In this document: piece after piece, positions 21,226 through 32,068 of the stretch
How the letters are laid out: every line of letters starts with the position of its first letter
How positions within the stretch are numbered: position 1 is the first letter of the stretch
Assembly: GCA_009763385.1 (NCBI GenBank)
Contig: CM019822.1
Coordinates: forward strand, 6,728,127-6,792,126
Length of the DNA stretch: 64,000 bases
From: Coix lacryma-jobi var. lacryma-jobi
Lineage: Eukaryota; Streptophyta; Magnoliopsida; Poales; Poaceae
Direction of reading: 5' to 3'
The notes under the pieces: generated by a model
Database searches by the model: none
The model's input: only the letters and a program-made list of their open reading frames with translations
What the model was told of the DNA's origin: nothing
Position numbers and translations under genes: made by a program

Positions 21226-24200
21226 TGTGGCAGAACCTCCTGAATTAAGTAGCCCACGTGCACCCATCATTGTCCTAAAGACCTTTGATCGGCGTACACG
21301 CGTTCCAAATGACTCAAGAGGTCTGTCGGGTGTCCTCGGGAAACCCGAATCATCCACGTTACATTTCTTCCAGGAAAATTCCTCATCAAGCATCACAGTA
21401 TTACAACAGTTTTATAGATAAGATAAATCAGAGTAAAGCGGAAAGATTATAATACATAGGTTAAAAACTTAGAATTTTACAAACCATAAGTACTTATTAC
21501 ATAAACTGTTCGGAACTTTATAATACAAATATCACCCAAATTCATATTACTTGCCCAAAGTCACACATCAGAATCGTTATCACTCTCCTCAACAAGAGTG
21601 AAATAGCACTGTCCATCAAAAGGTGGATTCATGTACTCTCCTGCAACAAGGGTAACAAACCCTGAGTACAAAAGTACTCAACAAGACTTGCCCGTCAACA
21701 GAAAAGACTTCATGTCATGCTAGCTTTAAGGGATGTAGTGGGGATAGCAATAGAGAAGGAATTTGCAGAATAAACATTTTTAATAAAACATTCTTCTTTT
21801 CCTTCCAATCATACCATCAAAATTACTCTTTTAGGATGAAACATCTTTTCCTAAAAGCTTTGGTTTTGAAAACTCTACGTTGAGAGTCAGAGATCGAGTC
21901 TCTTTTTATCGTAGAGCAACGACGATTCGAACCGCTTTATCTACCCAGCTGGGGGTTCCCAATCACACAATATGGCAGGACTCTAACCTGCAACATATTG
22001 CACAACCATAAGTGATTTGTATGGCAGGACTCTAACCTGCAACATACCAAAGCACCACGGCGTTGTATGGCAGGACTCTAACCTGCAACATACTAACCCG
22101 TATCCCGTGATTGGTACTATCATGCTCTCGATCAAGGATCAACAACGGACGGTTCCTAATCGACACAGACAGGAACACTACATCAAGATTCCAATCCGGA
22201 TGCAAGTTACCTGTCCGGTCTGAAATTCATTTTTCATCCATTTATCAGTTTGTACCTGAGAGAGGTATCCTAACAATGATGACTCATCATCCCTTAGTTT
22301 GCTCAAGGCCTAAGCGGAGGATAATCTCATCACCGTGCATCTTGGCTAAGCATTTATAAACAAATAGGTAACAAGGATAGGGTAAAGGTAACCAACTGGT
22401 AATGCAACTACTGGTGTCATCCAACTCCTATTACTTAAATGCAGTTGATAAATCATTGTATAAACTTTGCAATAGAAACAGAAAGGTTAAATGCACCGGG
22501 GCTTGCCTTGAGGATCAGTGGAGTGCGAAGATTCTGAAAATCGAGAAGGGTCTACACCCTCAGGAGGAATCCACTGAGAGTTAGGGCCTTCCGAAGCGAA
22601 ATCTACACGTAGAAGTGCATATGCATGAATAATGAGATGCTTATGATATGATTATGGTAAAGATAGAAATTTTCTTAAATTATAACTTTTATGGAGTACA
22701 ACTTTCCTTCACGGTAAAGTTGCAAACCAACAAACTAACTTTAGCTATTAAAATTACTAAACAAGTTTTGTTATTTTCTTTAAATATGGTTATGCAACTT
22801 AACAAGCAACAAAAGGTTATTTACATAAAGGAATCCATAACCAGGGAGCAAATCTTGCTAGTTTTCCACTGGTTGTCAAACAATTCCAAAAGTCACATAA
22901 ATCCTAAAGTGATTAACTTCTTTTATTTATTTCATAAGCCATTTAAAATAGCTTTCTACACAAACATAAATTATACTTATTCCAACAGAGCTGAAATTAA
23001 TCATGAAGATTAATATTAATGATACAAACTCACATGTCAAAATTCATGATTTTTGGAGAAACACAGAAATATACATAAATCCTCAAAGTTTCATTTATTA
23101 ATTAAAGTACAGATTTTATTGACATAAAAGAAGTACTCAAAACTCAAGTTTTATAATTTTTATATTAGCACAGACATGTTATCAACTTTTATGTCAAATT
23201 TCATAATTAACAGAGCTATAGATTAATTATAGCAAAAACAACAAAACTGATTACTGTACAAAAAAGCCAGAAAAAGAAAAACTTGAACGAACCCAAACTG
23301 GGCTTTCGGCCCAAACCAACGCGGCCCAGCGTGGCGCAAGCGCACGGCGGCAAGTGCGGTTGCGTTCGCTCGAGGCTCGGCGCGAGCGAGGCAACGCCCG
23401 AGGGTCCGCTCGAGGCCTGGCTCGACCGAGACGATAAACATTAAACACTCGTCCGAGGCCTGACCCTCGGCTCGGGCGAGACGGAAAAAGGCTCGTCCGT
23501 CCGAGGCCTAGCTCGGGCGGAACGGCGAACACGTTCGCCCGAGGCTCGGCTCGAGCGAAGCGGAGGAGGCGCCTGCTCGAGGCATAGCTCGAGACGTGAA
23601 CACGTGTCCACATGTCCGCTCGAGACCTGGCTCGAGCGAGACGGAGCGCCCTGACAGCTTTGCAGAAAAGCCCTTCGGCTTTCGCGAAACTAACCCGCAG
23701 TCCAAGGCGCTATTCACCTGAGTCTTGGACTTAGCAACCAACACCCTCAGAAGATCTTATCTTTACAAACGCGAGGTCCCTGGCCATGGCTCGAGCGCAC
23801 GACGGCGAACCGAGCGGCGACCGTCCTTACGCCGGCCAACTCCGGCCAGTAGAGACCTAACTAAGGCGAGCATCAGCACTGACAAGCCAAACGCGGCCGA
23901 TAGAGCCCCTAAACCCTAACTCTACTGCTCCGGCGAGGTCTGGCCACGCACGGCGGCGAACCGAACCGTGGCGGAACTGTTCCGGCGAACACAGGCCGAT
24001 AGCAGTAGAATGGAGGGGCTAGGAAGATCCAGTAGCTCACCCTGAAGACGATGGTGCGGATGGTTTGGACGGAGCAAGCTCGGAAGATAGACGACCACGG
24101 TGCAGCGGCGATCGGCGGAGAACTCCGGTGAAGATGGCGCTGTTCCGACGAAACCTAGGTATGAGATATGGAACCATCAAGCCGATGAGTTCACAGGGAT

Positions 24201-25330
24201 CACGGTGAAGCAATAACACAAGAGAAAGTGGTCGAACAGGTGCTCGGTTGAGCTGACCACTGCAGACCCGAGCTCGGCGGCGATTCCAAGACCGGCGGAA
24301 AGGATTCCGGCGAGTGCGAGCTCTCTGAAGTGTTAGAGATGGAGTGGTAAAGTCCGGGAGGTGCGCAAGGTAACAAGGTACTTATAGGTGCGGTGAATTG
24401 GGATGAGATCAAGCAGAGACGATCAATTTCGGATTAGGATCAAGACGGTGCCCGTCGATGCACCGGTGGCAAACGGCGGCGGCGAGCGCAGGAGAAGGTG
24501 CCACGACGCGAGAGAGCTGGCCAGCAGGTGCGCAACCTCGCCACGGTCACGGTCGTGTGCGGATTCGGGAGAGATCGGCGTCCACGCGCGCGCTCGGGTG
24601 ATCAACAGATCACCCCCTCCCTGCCGCCATGAACAGGGACAAGAGCATATCCTCTCCCTTTCCCTTTCTACCCTTCTCTAATTTAAAAAAAACTTTAAAA
24701 TTTTGAATAGAAGTTGAAAATATTCCAAAATATCAAATGCTCAGAATTTCAAACTGAACATCTTTTATTTTTGCAATACACCCAAATTTGATTTGCATTT
24801 TGAATTTGAGATAAATTTGCAAAAGGGGACAAAAAGGGCAAAATAGAACTTTCACAAATACTGTTAATTTTGCATGAACACTTGAAAAACTTTACACATC
24901 AAAGTTGTTCCTTGACAGAAATAGAACAACTTTGCTTTTTGAAGCATACCCAAATTCTTTTTAAATTTTAATTTATAGAAAAGGGAACAAAATAGAATTT
25001 TGGGATTATTTAAACTATTTAAATGAATTTTACACCAAAACTGAATTATATCTCATTAATGACTTGAATCAAGGTCCAAATACATCTTTGAGACATAAAA
25101 CAAAGTTTGATCCAAAATTCACTATTATAAAAGAAAATACCTTAATACCCTTATATACAAACAAACACTAACCACTATCATGAAAGCATAAACTTAGAGA
25201 TCAACTTAAACATAAACATCAAATGATAAACTTGTTTTAGTGAATGCAATACCAGGTTATCACTCAAATGAAATGCCAATGCATATGATGACATGTCATG
25301 TTTTAGTTTGCTTAACACCGGAGTGTTACA
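21226..25330 (-). repeat. 3' LTR of the chromovirus, 4,105 bp
   Basis: Same length as the 5' LTR, aligned at a constant offset of 9,976 bases. The five differences I found are at 21462, 21499, 22731, 23242 and 25299. Short ORFs inside it occur twice in the window for this reason and are not genes. Confidence 0.97.
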
Positions 25331-25343
25331 GCTCTTTCCCCCT
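25331..25343 (-). other. Polypurine tract
   Basis: The minus strand reads AGGGGGAAAGAGC directly before the 3' LTR, the usual position of the plus-strand primer. Confidence 0.85.
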
Positions 25344-25469
25344 AAAAGAAATCTCGTCCCGAGATTTAACCTGAAGGCTAACTAATGGAAAAGGAAATGT
25401 ATCAGGCACTTCCATTACTAACCTTTACATAAAGCAGGGGATAGGTCATCATATGACTGATTATAAGGA

Positions 25470-28400
25470 CTATACAGAAGAAAGAAATTCAGGAAAACTT
25501 TCTGAGAGAAACTCTTCTGACTCCCAAGTGGCTTCATCTTCCGTATGTTGATTCCATTGAACCTTGTAGAATTTGACAGTTCTTTTTCGAGTGACTCGAT
25601 CTTTCTGGTCAAGAATCTTAATAGGATACTCCGAGTATGTCAGATCGGGTTCTAACTCAATCTCTTCTATATGAATAACATGATCAGGCACTTGAAGACA
25701 TTTCTTTAACTGAGAGACATGGAACACATTATGAACTGATGATAACTGTGGTGGTAAATCAAGTTGATATGCTACCTTTCCACATCTTTTAAGGATCTGA
25801 TAGGGACCTATATATCGTGGTGCCAACTTTCCTTTGATTCCAAATCGAGTAACTCCTTTCATTGGTGACACCTTAAGATAGACATAATCACCAATGTCAA
25901 AGGTAAGAGACCGACGTCTCTCATCGGCATAACTCTTTTGTCTGGATTGCGCTATCTTCATATTCTCTCGAATTAACCTGACTTTTTCTTCAGCTTCCTT
26001 AACTAAGTCAACTCCAAAGAGACTACGTTCTCCCGGTTCAGACCAGTTTAAATGTGTTCTGCATCTCTTGCCATACAGAGCTTCAAATGGTGCCATCTTA
26101 ATGCTTTCTTGATAACTGTTATTGTAAGAGAATTCTGCTAACGGCAAACATTCATCCCATTTCTCTGAATAATTGAGCACACAGGATCTTAGCATATCTT
26201 CTAAGATCTGATTAACTCTTTCAGTTTGGCCTCCAGTCTGTGGATGATAAGCTGTACTATGCAGAAGCTTAGTACCCAAAGACTCATGTAAGTGTCTCCA
26301 GAAAACATTAACAAACTGTGTCCCTCTATCAGACACGATAGTCTTGGGAACACCATGCAGACTTATAATTTTGTCAAAATATATCTTGGCATAGGTAGAT
26401 GCTGGATATGTAGTCTTAACAGATATGAAATGAGCTGATTTGGTCAGACGATCAACAATGACCCATATGGAATCAAACCCTTTTGATGTCTTGGGTAGAC
26501 CTACTATGAAGTCCATACTAATGTCATCCCACTTCCAAGATGGAATTGGTAAAGGTTGCAATTCTCCAGCAGACCTAAGATGAATTGCCTTCACTTTCTG
26601 ACAAGTATCACATTTAGCTACATAACTAGCTATTTCAAGTTTCATTTTAGTCCACCAGAACTTCTGTTTCAGGTCATGATACATCTTATTACTGCCTGGA
26701 TGTATTGAAAACCTGGTTGCATGAGCTTCATCAAGAATCTGCTTTCTGAGCTCAGGAACATTTGGAACCACTAACCGTTCCTTGAACCAAATCACTCCAG
26801 CTTCATCTATTTTAAAATTAGAATTCTGCTCAGAGTGAATCTTTTCTTTTAAATGGATCATTCCCTTGCTTTCCTTCTGGGCTGTAATGATCTGATCTTT
26901 AATGGATGATTGAACGGTCACATTTGCAAGATTTCCTTGTGGAATCATTTCAAGATTTAACCTTTCAAATTCATAGCACAAGGTAACATCTATTGGTTTG
27001 ACTTCCAGACAATTGCAATGACTCTTTCGACTGAGGGCATCTGCAACTACATTGGCTTTACCGGGGTGATAATGTACTTCAATATCATAATCTTTTATCA
27101 GTTCTAACCATCTTCTCTGACGCATATTCAACTCAGACTGAGTGAAGATGTATTTCAAACTTTTATGATCAGTATATATGTGACAGAGATTACCCAACAA
27201 ATAATGTCGCCAGATCTTTAGAGCATGGACTACAGCTGCCAATTCTAGATCATGTGTTGGATAATGTTCTTCGTGCCGTTTAAGCTGTCGTGAAGCATAA
27301 GCAATGACTCTGCCTTCTTGCATCAATACACACCCAATGCCTTTGCCTGAAGCATCACAATAAACATCAAAGGATTTTTCAATGTCTGGCTGAGCTAATA
27401 CTGGTGCAGTTGTTAAAAACTTTTTCAGAGTCTGAAAAGCTTCTTCACATTCCATTGACCATAAAAACTTGGTGTCATTCTTTAATAGTGTTGTCATCGG
27501 CTTAGAGATCTTGGAGAAGTCAGGGATAAATCTACGATAATACCCTGCTAATCCTAAGAAACTTCGAACTTGATGTACGGACATTGGTGACTTCCAGTCA
27601 AGAACTTCTTGGACCTTACTTGGATCTACTGCAATACCTTCAGCTGACAGAACATGACCCAAGAATTGAACTTCATCTATCCAAAACTCACATTTACTGA
27701 ATTTAGCATATAACTGATGTTCTCTCAGGCGAGTCAACACTATCCTGAGATGTTCTGCATGCTCTTCTTTGGTTTTGGAATAGATGAGAATATCATCAAT
27801 AAACACAACCACGAACTTATCTAACTCTGGCATAAACACTGAATTCATCAAATACATGAAGTGTGCTGGGGCATTAGTCAGACCAAAGGACATGACTAAA
27901 TATTCATATAAACCATATCTGGTAGTGAATGCTGTTTTCGGAACATCTTCTGGTTTGATCTTGATCTGATGATATCCGGATCTCAAATCTATCTTCGAGA
28001 ATACCTTTGCACCAGCTAGTTGATCAAAGAGGAGATCAATACGGGGTAAAGGATACTTGTTCTTGATTGTCACTTCATTCAAAGGACGATAATCCACACA
28101 TAGCCTCAAGGTATGGTCCTTCTTCTTCACAAAAATTGCTGGACAACCCCATGGTGACGAACTAGGTCGAATGAAACCTTTATCTAGCAAACCTTGCAAC
28201 TGAGTTTTCAATTCTGCTAACTCCTTTGGTGGCATTCTATAAGCTCTTCTGGCTATTGGTATTGTTCCTGGTTTGAGTTCTATTTCAAATTCCACATCAC
28301 GATCAGGTGGAAGACCAGGTAAATCTTCTGGGAACACATCAGGAAACTCACAGACCACTGGAATGTCTTGGATTTCCTTGACAGAGGTAGCACACACTTG

Positions 28401-29948
28401 CTCAACTGCTCTCTTAAGAGTAGGAAGATGGATAAGAAGTTGAGACTTGCTATTAGGTACATTGAGTTTGATGGTTCTATTCAAGGTATCTATTACTGCA
28501 CCTCTCTGGTTCATCCAGTTCATACCCAAGATCACATCTATACTTGGATCTTTTAATACTATCATGGAGGTTGGAAATATATATCCACCCAGATCTATAG
28601 GTACCTGATGTACCATTTCCTTAGTACTTAGTCGACCCCCAGGTGACTGTATAAAGAAGTTATCTTGGGTTTCATCAATAGGTATATCATGCTTTTCCGC
28701 AAATGTTCTATTCATGAAAGTATGTGATGCACCAGAATCAAAAAGTGTAATAGCTGGGTGTTGAGCAACAGGGAACATACCAAGCATAACAGGTTCTCCT
28801 TCAGGAATAGCTTCTATTTGAGTGTGGAAAACCTTTCCCGTCTTCAGAACACCTTTACCCTTTTGATTATTCGGTGTATTTCCCCGGTTCTGATTTGCTT
28901 GCTGATTTCCTACTGGCCTTGGTGCATTGGCATTGGAAACATTCCGCCTTGGATAAGGACATTCACGAGCAAAATGCCCCGCCTTTCCGCAATTATAGCA
29001 TGGATAGCTTGCAGCTTGTGGCACTGGTGGACGAATAGCAGGAACATACGGCTGACGTTGAGTATTGAAAGGCATAGTAGGCCTTGCAAATGTCCTCTGA
29101 GGATACTGCTGCTGCTGAGGCGGACGATACGGTGGACGATAAGATGGGCGGAACTGCTGGACTGGATGATATACAAATCTCTGACGTTTCTTATTACTGC
29201 CAGACGATCCAGACCCTGATACAAATCCCCTCTTCTTTTTAGCCTCCTTATGCTTGCGGTTCTTTTCTTCACTGCTTATAGCAATATTCACGGCCTCATT
29301 AAAATTCATATTGCCACAAGTGGTCATCATAGATTGAAGCTTTGTATTTAATCCACGCATAAAACATCCTTTCTTCTTCTCATCAGTGTTAACTTGATCA
29401 AAAGCATATTGGGACAGATGGTTGAACTTCCCAACGTACTGCATGACTGGTTCATCTCCTTGACGAAGAGCTAAAAACTCTTCAAGCTTCATCTTCATAA
29501 CTCCATCAGGAATATAATGAGCCCTGAAGGCTTCCTTGAACTCAGCCCACGTGATTCGGTGGTCAGCTGGTTGAACCGCTAATAGGTTTGCCCACCAAAC
29601 TCCTGCAGCGCCACGAAGCTGTTGCGCTGCAAAAGCTGGCTTCTGGATCTCGGTACAATTGATAAGACTGAACTTCTGCTCCATAGTACGGAGCCAGTCA
29701 TCCGCTTCCAGAGGTTCATCTGCTTTTATGAATACAGGAGGACGAGTATCCGTGAAGTCCATATATGTTGTCTCTTCCCTATTATTTCGACCACGACCAC
29801 GTTGACCACCGTTCTGATTTTGTGCCAACAAGGTGGTTGCATTGACCAATGCTGCAATCGCATCGGCTAAAGAAGGTGGAACTGGAGGTGCATTTGGGAT
29901 GTCATCCCCATTATGAGAAGAACTAGTTCCTCGAGTGTTAACAGGCAT
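25470..29948 (-). CDS. Gag-pol polyprotein of the chromovirus (1,492 aa)
   Basis: One uninterrupted frame; I start at MPVNTRG (29948) rather than the in-frame ATG ten codons upstream because MPVNTRG is the usual Gag opening in this group. Domains in order: Gag capsid region with WWANLL (about 60-260); zinc knuckle CYNCGKAGHFAREC (317-330); aspartic protease with DSGASHTFM (about 400); reverse transcriptase with FIDDILIYS (about 715); RNase H with CDASGKGIG and TDHKSL (about 860-940); integrase with an HHCC finger ending CDTCQ (about 1115), DDE motifs MDFIVG, SDRGTQF and HPQTGGQTERVNQ, and GPY; C-terminal chromodomain (about 1440-1480, KILDQKD, KVQWNQH, EATWESEEF). Products form the particle, copy the RNA and integrate the DNA; chromodomains of this type guide integration to heterochromatin. 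No frameshift or stop was seen, so autonomy is plausible. Confidence 0.97.
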   Translation of the reverse strand: MPVNTRGTSSSHNGDDIPNAPPVPPSLADAIAALVNATTLLAQNQNGGQRGRGRNNREETTYMDFTDTRPPVFIKADEPLEADDWLRTMEQKFSLINCTEIQKPAFAAQQLRGAAGVWWANLLAVQPADHRITWAEFKEAFRAHYIPDGVMKMKLEEFLALRQGDEPVMQYVGKFNHLSQYAFDQVNTDEKKKGCFMRGLNTKLQSMMTTCGNMNFNEAVNIAISSEEKNRKHKEAKKKRGFVSGSGSSGSNKKRQRFVYHPVQQFRPSYRPPYRPPQQQQYPQRTFARPTMPFNTQRQPYVPAIRPPVPQAASYPCYNCGKAGHFARECPYPRRNVSNANAPRPVGNQQANQNRGNTPNNQKGKGVLKTGKVFHTQIEAIPEGEPVMLGMFPVAQHPAITLFDSGASHTFMNRTFAEKHDIPIDETQDNFFIQSPGGRLSTKEMVHQVPIDLGGYIFPTSMIVLKDPSIDVILGMNWMNQRGAVIDTLNRTIKLNVPNSKSQLLIHLPTLKRAVEQVCATSVKEIQDIPVVCEFPDVFPEDLPGLPPDRDVEFEIELKPGTIPIARRAYRMPPKELAELKTQLQGLLDKGFIRPSSSPWGCPAIFVKKKDHTLRLCVDYRPLNEVTIKNKYPLPRIDLLFDQLAGAKVFSKIDLRSGYHQIKIKPEDVPKTAFTTRYGLYEYLVMSFGLTNAPAHFMYLMNSVFMPELDKFVVVFIDDILIYSKTKEEHAEHLRIVLTRLREHQLYAKFSKCEFWIDEVQFLGHVLSAEGIAVDPSKVQEVLDWKSPMSVHQVRSFLGLAGYYRRFIPDFSKISKPMTTLLKNDTKFLWSMECEEAFQTLKKFLTTAPVLAQPDIEKSFDVYCDASGKGIGCVLMQEGRVIAYASRQLKRHEEHYPTHDLELAAVVHALKIWRHYLLGNLCHIYTDHKSLKYIFTQSELNMRQRRWLELIKDYDIEVHYHPGKANVVADALSRKSHCNCLEVKPIDVTLCYEFERLNLEMIPQGNLANVTVQSSIKDQIITAQKESKGMIHLKEKIHSEQNSNFKIDEAGVIWFKERLVVPNVPELRKQILDEAHATRFSIHPGSNKMYHDLKQKFWWTKMKLEIASYVAKCDTCQKVKAIHLRSAGELQPLPIPSWKWDDISMDFIVGLPKTSKGFDSIWVIVDRLTKSAHFISVKTTYPASTYAKIYFDKIISLHGVPKTIVSDRGTQFVNVFWRHLHESLGTKLLHSTAYHPQTGGQTERVNQILEDMLRSCVLNYSEKWDECLPLAEFSYNNSYQESIKMAPFEALYGKRCRTHLNWSEPGERSLFGVDLVKEAEEKVRLIRENMKIAQSRQKSYADERRRSLTFDIGDYVYLKVSPMKGVTRFGIKGKLAPRYIGPYQILKRCGKVAYQLDLPPQLSSVHNVFHVSQLKKCLQVPDHVIHIEEIELEPDLTYSEYPIKILDQKDRVTRKRTVKFYKVQWNQHTEDEATWESEEFLSESFPEFLSSV

Positions 29949-30161
29949 CTGTTTAAACAAACATACCTTAATTAACATTCATATATATACATTATGACAT
30001 GCAGATCATGGTCAACTTATTTTTCATACAAGCCCGCTCTTGGGCAGGACTACTGATACCACTATTTTACACATCTGACCATATTAGAGGTTTTCTGACT
30101 AACTAGGTTACAAAGTCAGAAAGATACTATGATACACCTTATGTGTATCCAACCTCGAAAC

Positions 30162-30710
30162 CTATGACTCTTCCTCAGATGTGACTTCATCTTCCACCGG
30201 CTCTAACTCCTCATCTCCTTCTTCTTCTTCTTCTTCTTCAGAAGCATTCTCAGGATGTGGTGGTGTGGCAGGTTCTGGCTGCAACTGTGCGGTCAGCTCC
30301 TCTATATGCCTATGTAGGTCGGCATGATGATTTGCCATGAGGTTCTGATTATCCCTCATTACATCTACCCGGGTTCGTGCCCGGTTCCTTTGCTCAACGG
30401 CCTGCCTCCACTTGCACTCATACTCTTGGTGCTGCTCGTGGTGGTATTGTAGCTGCTCACGCAACTCTTCCCTATCTCTGTTGCCCCTCATCCTTTCTCC
30501 ATTTGCCCTTGCCAATTCCATATACAGGCGGTCTACTTCCGCCTGCAGCTGTGAAGTGGCAGTGTTACTACCTTCTCCTTCTTCGTAAGTAACCAGGGGC
30601 TGGTTACTTCCCTCACTCTCAGTAAGGTCATCATTTCTTGGGGCAAGGACGTGTCGAGGAACACCTCGAGGTCCAGTACACTTGCGTGCAGTCTGCTTGG
30701 TACGTACCAT
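30162..30710 (-). CDS. Extra chromovirus ORF: histone H3 tail-like N-terminus, coiled coil, acidic C-terminus (182 aa)
   Basis: The ORF lies between the primer binding site and gag, 213 bases before the gag start. After the initiator Met it reads VRTKQTARKCTG, identical to mature histone H3 at R2-K9, T11 and G12, with V for A1 and C for S10. The match continues with one inserted residue: VPRHVLAPR against H3 APRKQLATK. Residues about 55-140 are charged and heptad-like (ELARANGERMR, HIEELTAQLQ), predicting a long coiled coil. The last 25 or so residues are almost all acidic. No histone fold, zinc finger or enzyme motif is present. H3 tails carrying K4 and K9 are substrates for methyltransferases and ligands for chromodomains; whether this protein is used that way is inference. 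The frame is intact in an otherwise intact young element, which argues for function. It could be a structural or nucleic-acid-binding accessory protein with a fortuitous N-terminus. Confidence 0.85.
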   Translation of the reverse strand: MVRTKQTARKCTGPRGVPRHVLAPRNDDLTESEGSNQPLVTYEEGEGSNTATSQLQAEVDRLYMELARANGERMRGNRDREELREQLQYHHEQHQEYECKWRQAVEQRNRARTRVDVMRDNQNLMANHHADLHRHIEELTAQLQPEPATPPHPENASEEEEEEEGDEELEPVEDEVTSEEES

Positions 30711-31187
30711 CTGCTAAAATATATACATTTTGAACATTAGAACTATATATGTTCCAAGATTAAGAGATAGAGTTTTATAATTAGATAAATATATTAACTC
30801 TATTCAGATACCACTTCTAAGAGGAAAAGTTAATTATAGGTTATCAATCATGATGCATGAATCGTACTTACGAACAAAGCATGTATCAAACAAATAATTA
30901 ACTTTAAGGTAATCACTTACCATAGAAGTGAATAAACTTTCTTTTCGTAAATAGGGCAATATTATATTGTTATAAGTATTGTTCCTTAGATATAAATATC
31001 ACCATAACTATACTAAAAACATACTTATTTAGATAGAAAGATAAGTCTAAAGAATGAATTAAGGCAAGTCAGAAGCATAAGATAAGTCTAGAAACAATTT
31101 GGACTCAAACTATTTTGAACTTTAATTTGACTCAAAACTTTTGAAGTTTTCAGAAATAAATACTGTTATACTTTCTAAGGAATTCCT

Positions 31188-31199
31188 GCTCTGATACCA
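31188..31199 (-). other. Primer binding site, initiator tRNA-Met type
   Basis: Two bases inside the 5' LTR the minus strand reads TGGTATCAGAGC, the complement of the 3' end of plant initiator tRNA-Met, which primes minus-strand DNA synthesis in many plant LTR elements. Confidence 0.93.
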
Positions 31200-31946
31200 G
31201 CTGTGGCAGAACCTCCTGAATTAAGTAGCCCACGTGCACCCATCATTGTCCTAAAGACCTTTGATCGGCGTACACGCGTTCCAAATGACTCAAGAGGTCT
31301 GTCGGGTGTCCTCGGGAAACCCGAATCATCCACGTTACATTTCTTCCAGGAAAATTCCTCATCAAGCATCACAGTATTACAACAGTTTTATAGATAAGAT
31401 AAATCAGAGTAAAGCGGAAAGATTATAATACATAGGTCAAAAACTTAGAATTTTACAAACCATAAGTACTTATTGCATAAACTGTTCGGAACTTTATAAT
31501 ACAAATATCACCCAAATTCATATTACTTGCCCAAAGTCACACATCAGAATCGTTATCACTCTCCTCAACAAGAGTGAAATAGCACTGTCCATCAAAAGGT
31601 GGATTCATGTACTCTCCTGCAACAAGGGTAACAAACCCTGAGTACAAAAGTACTCAACAAGACTTGCCCGTCAACAGAAAAGACTTCATGTCATGCTAGC
31701 TTTAAGGGATGTAGTGGGGATAGCAATAGAGAAGGAATTTGCAGAATAAACATTTTTAATAAAACATTCTTCTTTTCCTTCCAATCATACCATCAAAATT
31801 ACTCTTTTAGGATGAAACATCTTTTCCTAAAAGCTTTGGTTTTGAAAACTCTACGTTGAGAGTCAGAGATCGAGTCTCTTTTTATCGTAGAGCAACGACG
31901 ATTCGAACCGCTTTATCTACCCAGCTGGGGGTTCCCAATCACACAA

Positions 31947-32068
31947 TATGGCAGGACTCTAACCTGCAACATATTGCACAACCATAAGTGATTTGTATGG
32001 CAGGACTCTAACCTGCAACATACCAAAGCACCACGGCGTTGTATGGCAGGACTCTAACCTGCAACATA
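31947..32068. repeat. Three 27-bp hairpin repeats in the 5' LTR (also at 21971-22092)
   Basis: Units at 31947-31973, 31996-32022 and 32042-32068 are identical: tatggcaggactctaacctg followed by caacata. Each holds the inverted arms gcagg/cctgc inside tatg/cata. The 3' LTR copies are at 21971, 22020 and 22066. Confidence 0.92.

Noticed and set aside
22648..23013. 121-residue ORF present twice (also 32624-32989)
   Set aside because: Lies inside the chromovirus LTR on the strand opposite to transcription; duplicated only because LTRs are duplicated.
30162..30240. Acidic C-terminus read as proof of a histone chaperone
   Set aside because: Glu-rich runs from a GAA/GAG microsatellite are common; no chaperone fold is visible, so only the composition is reported.
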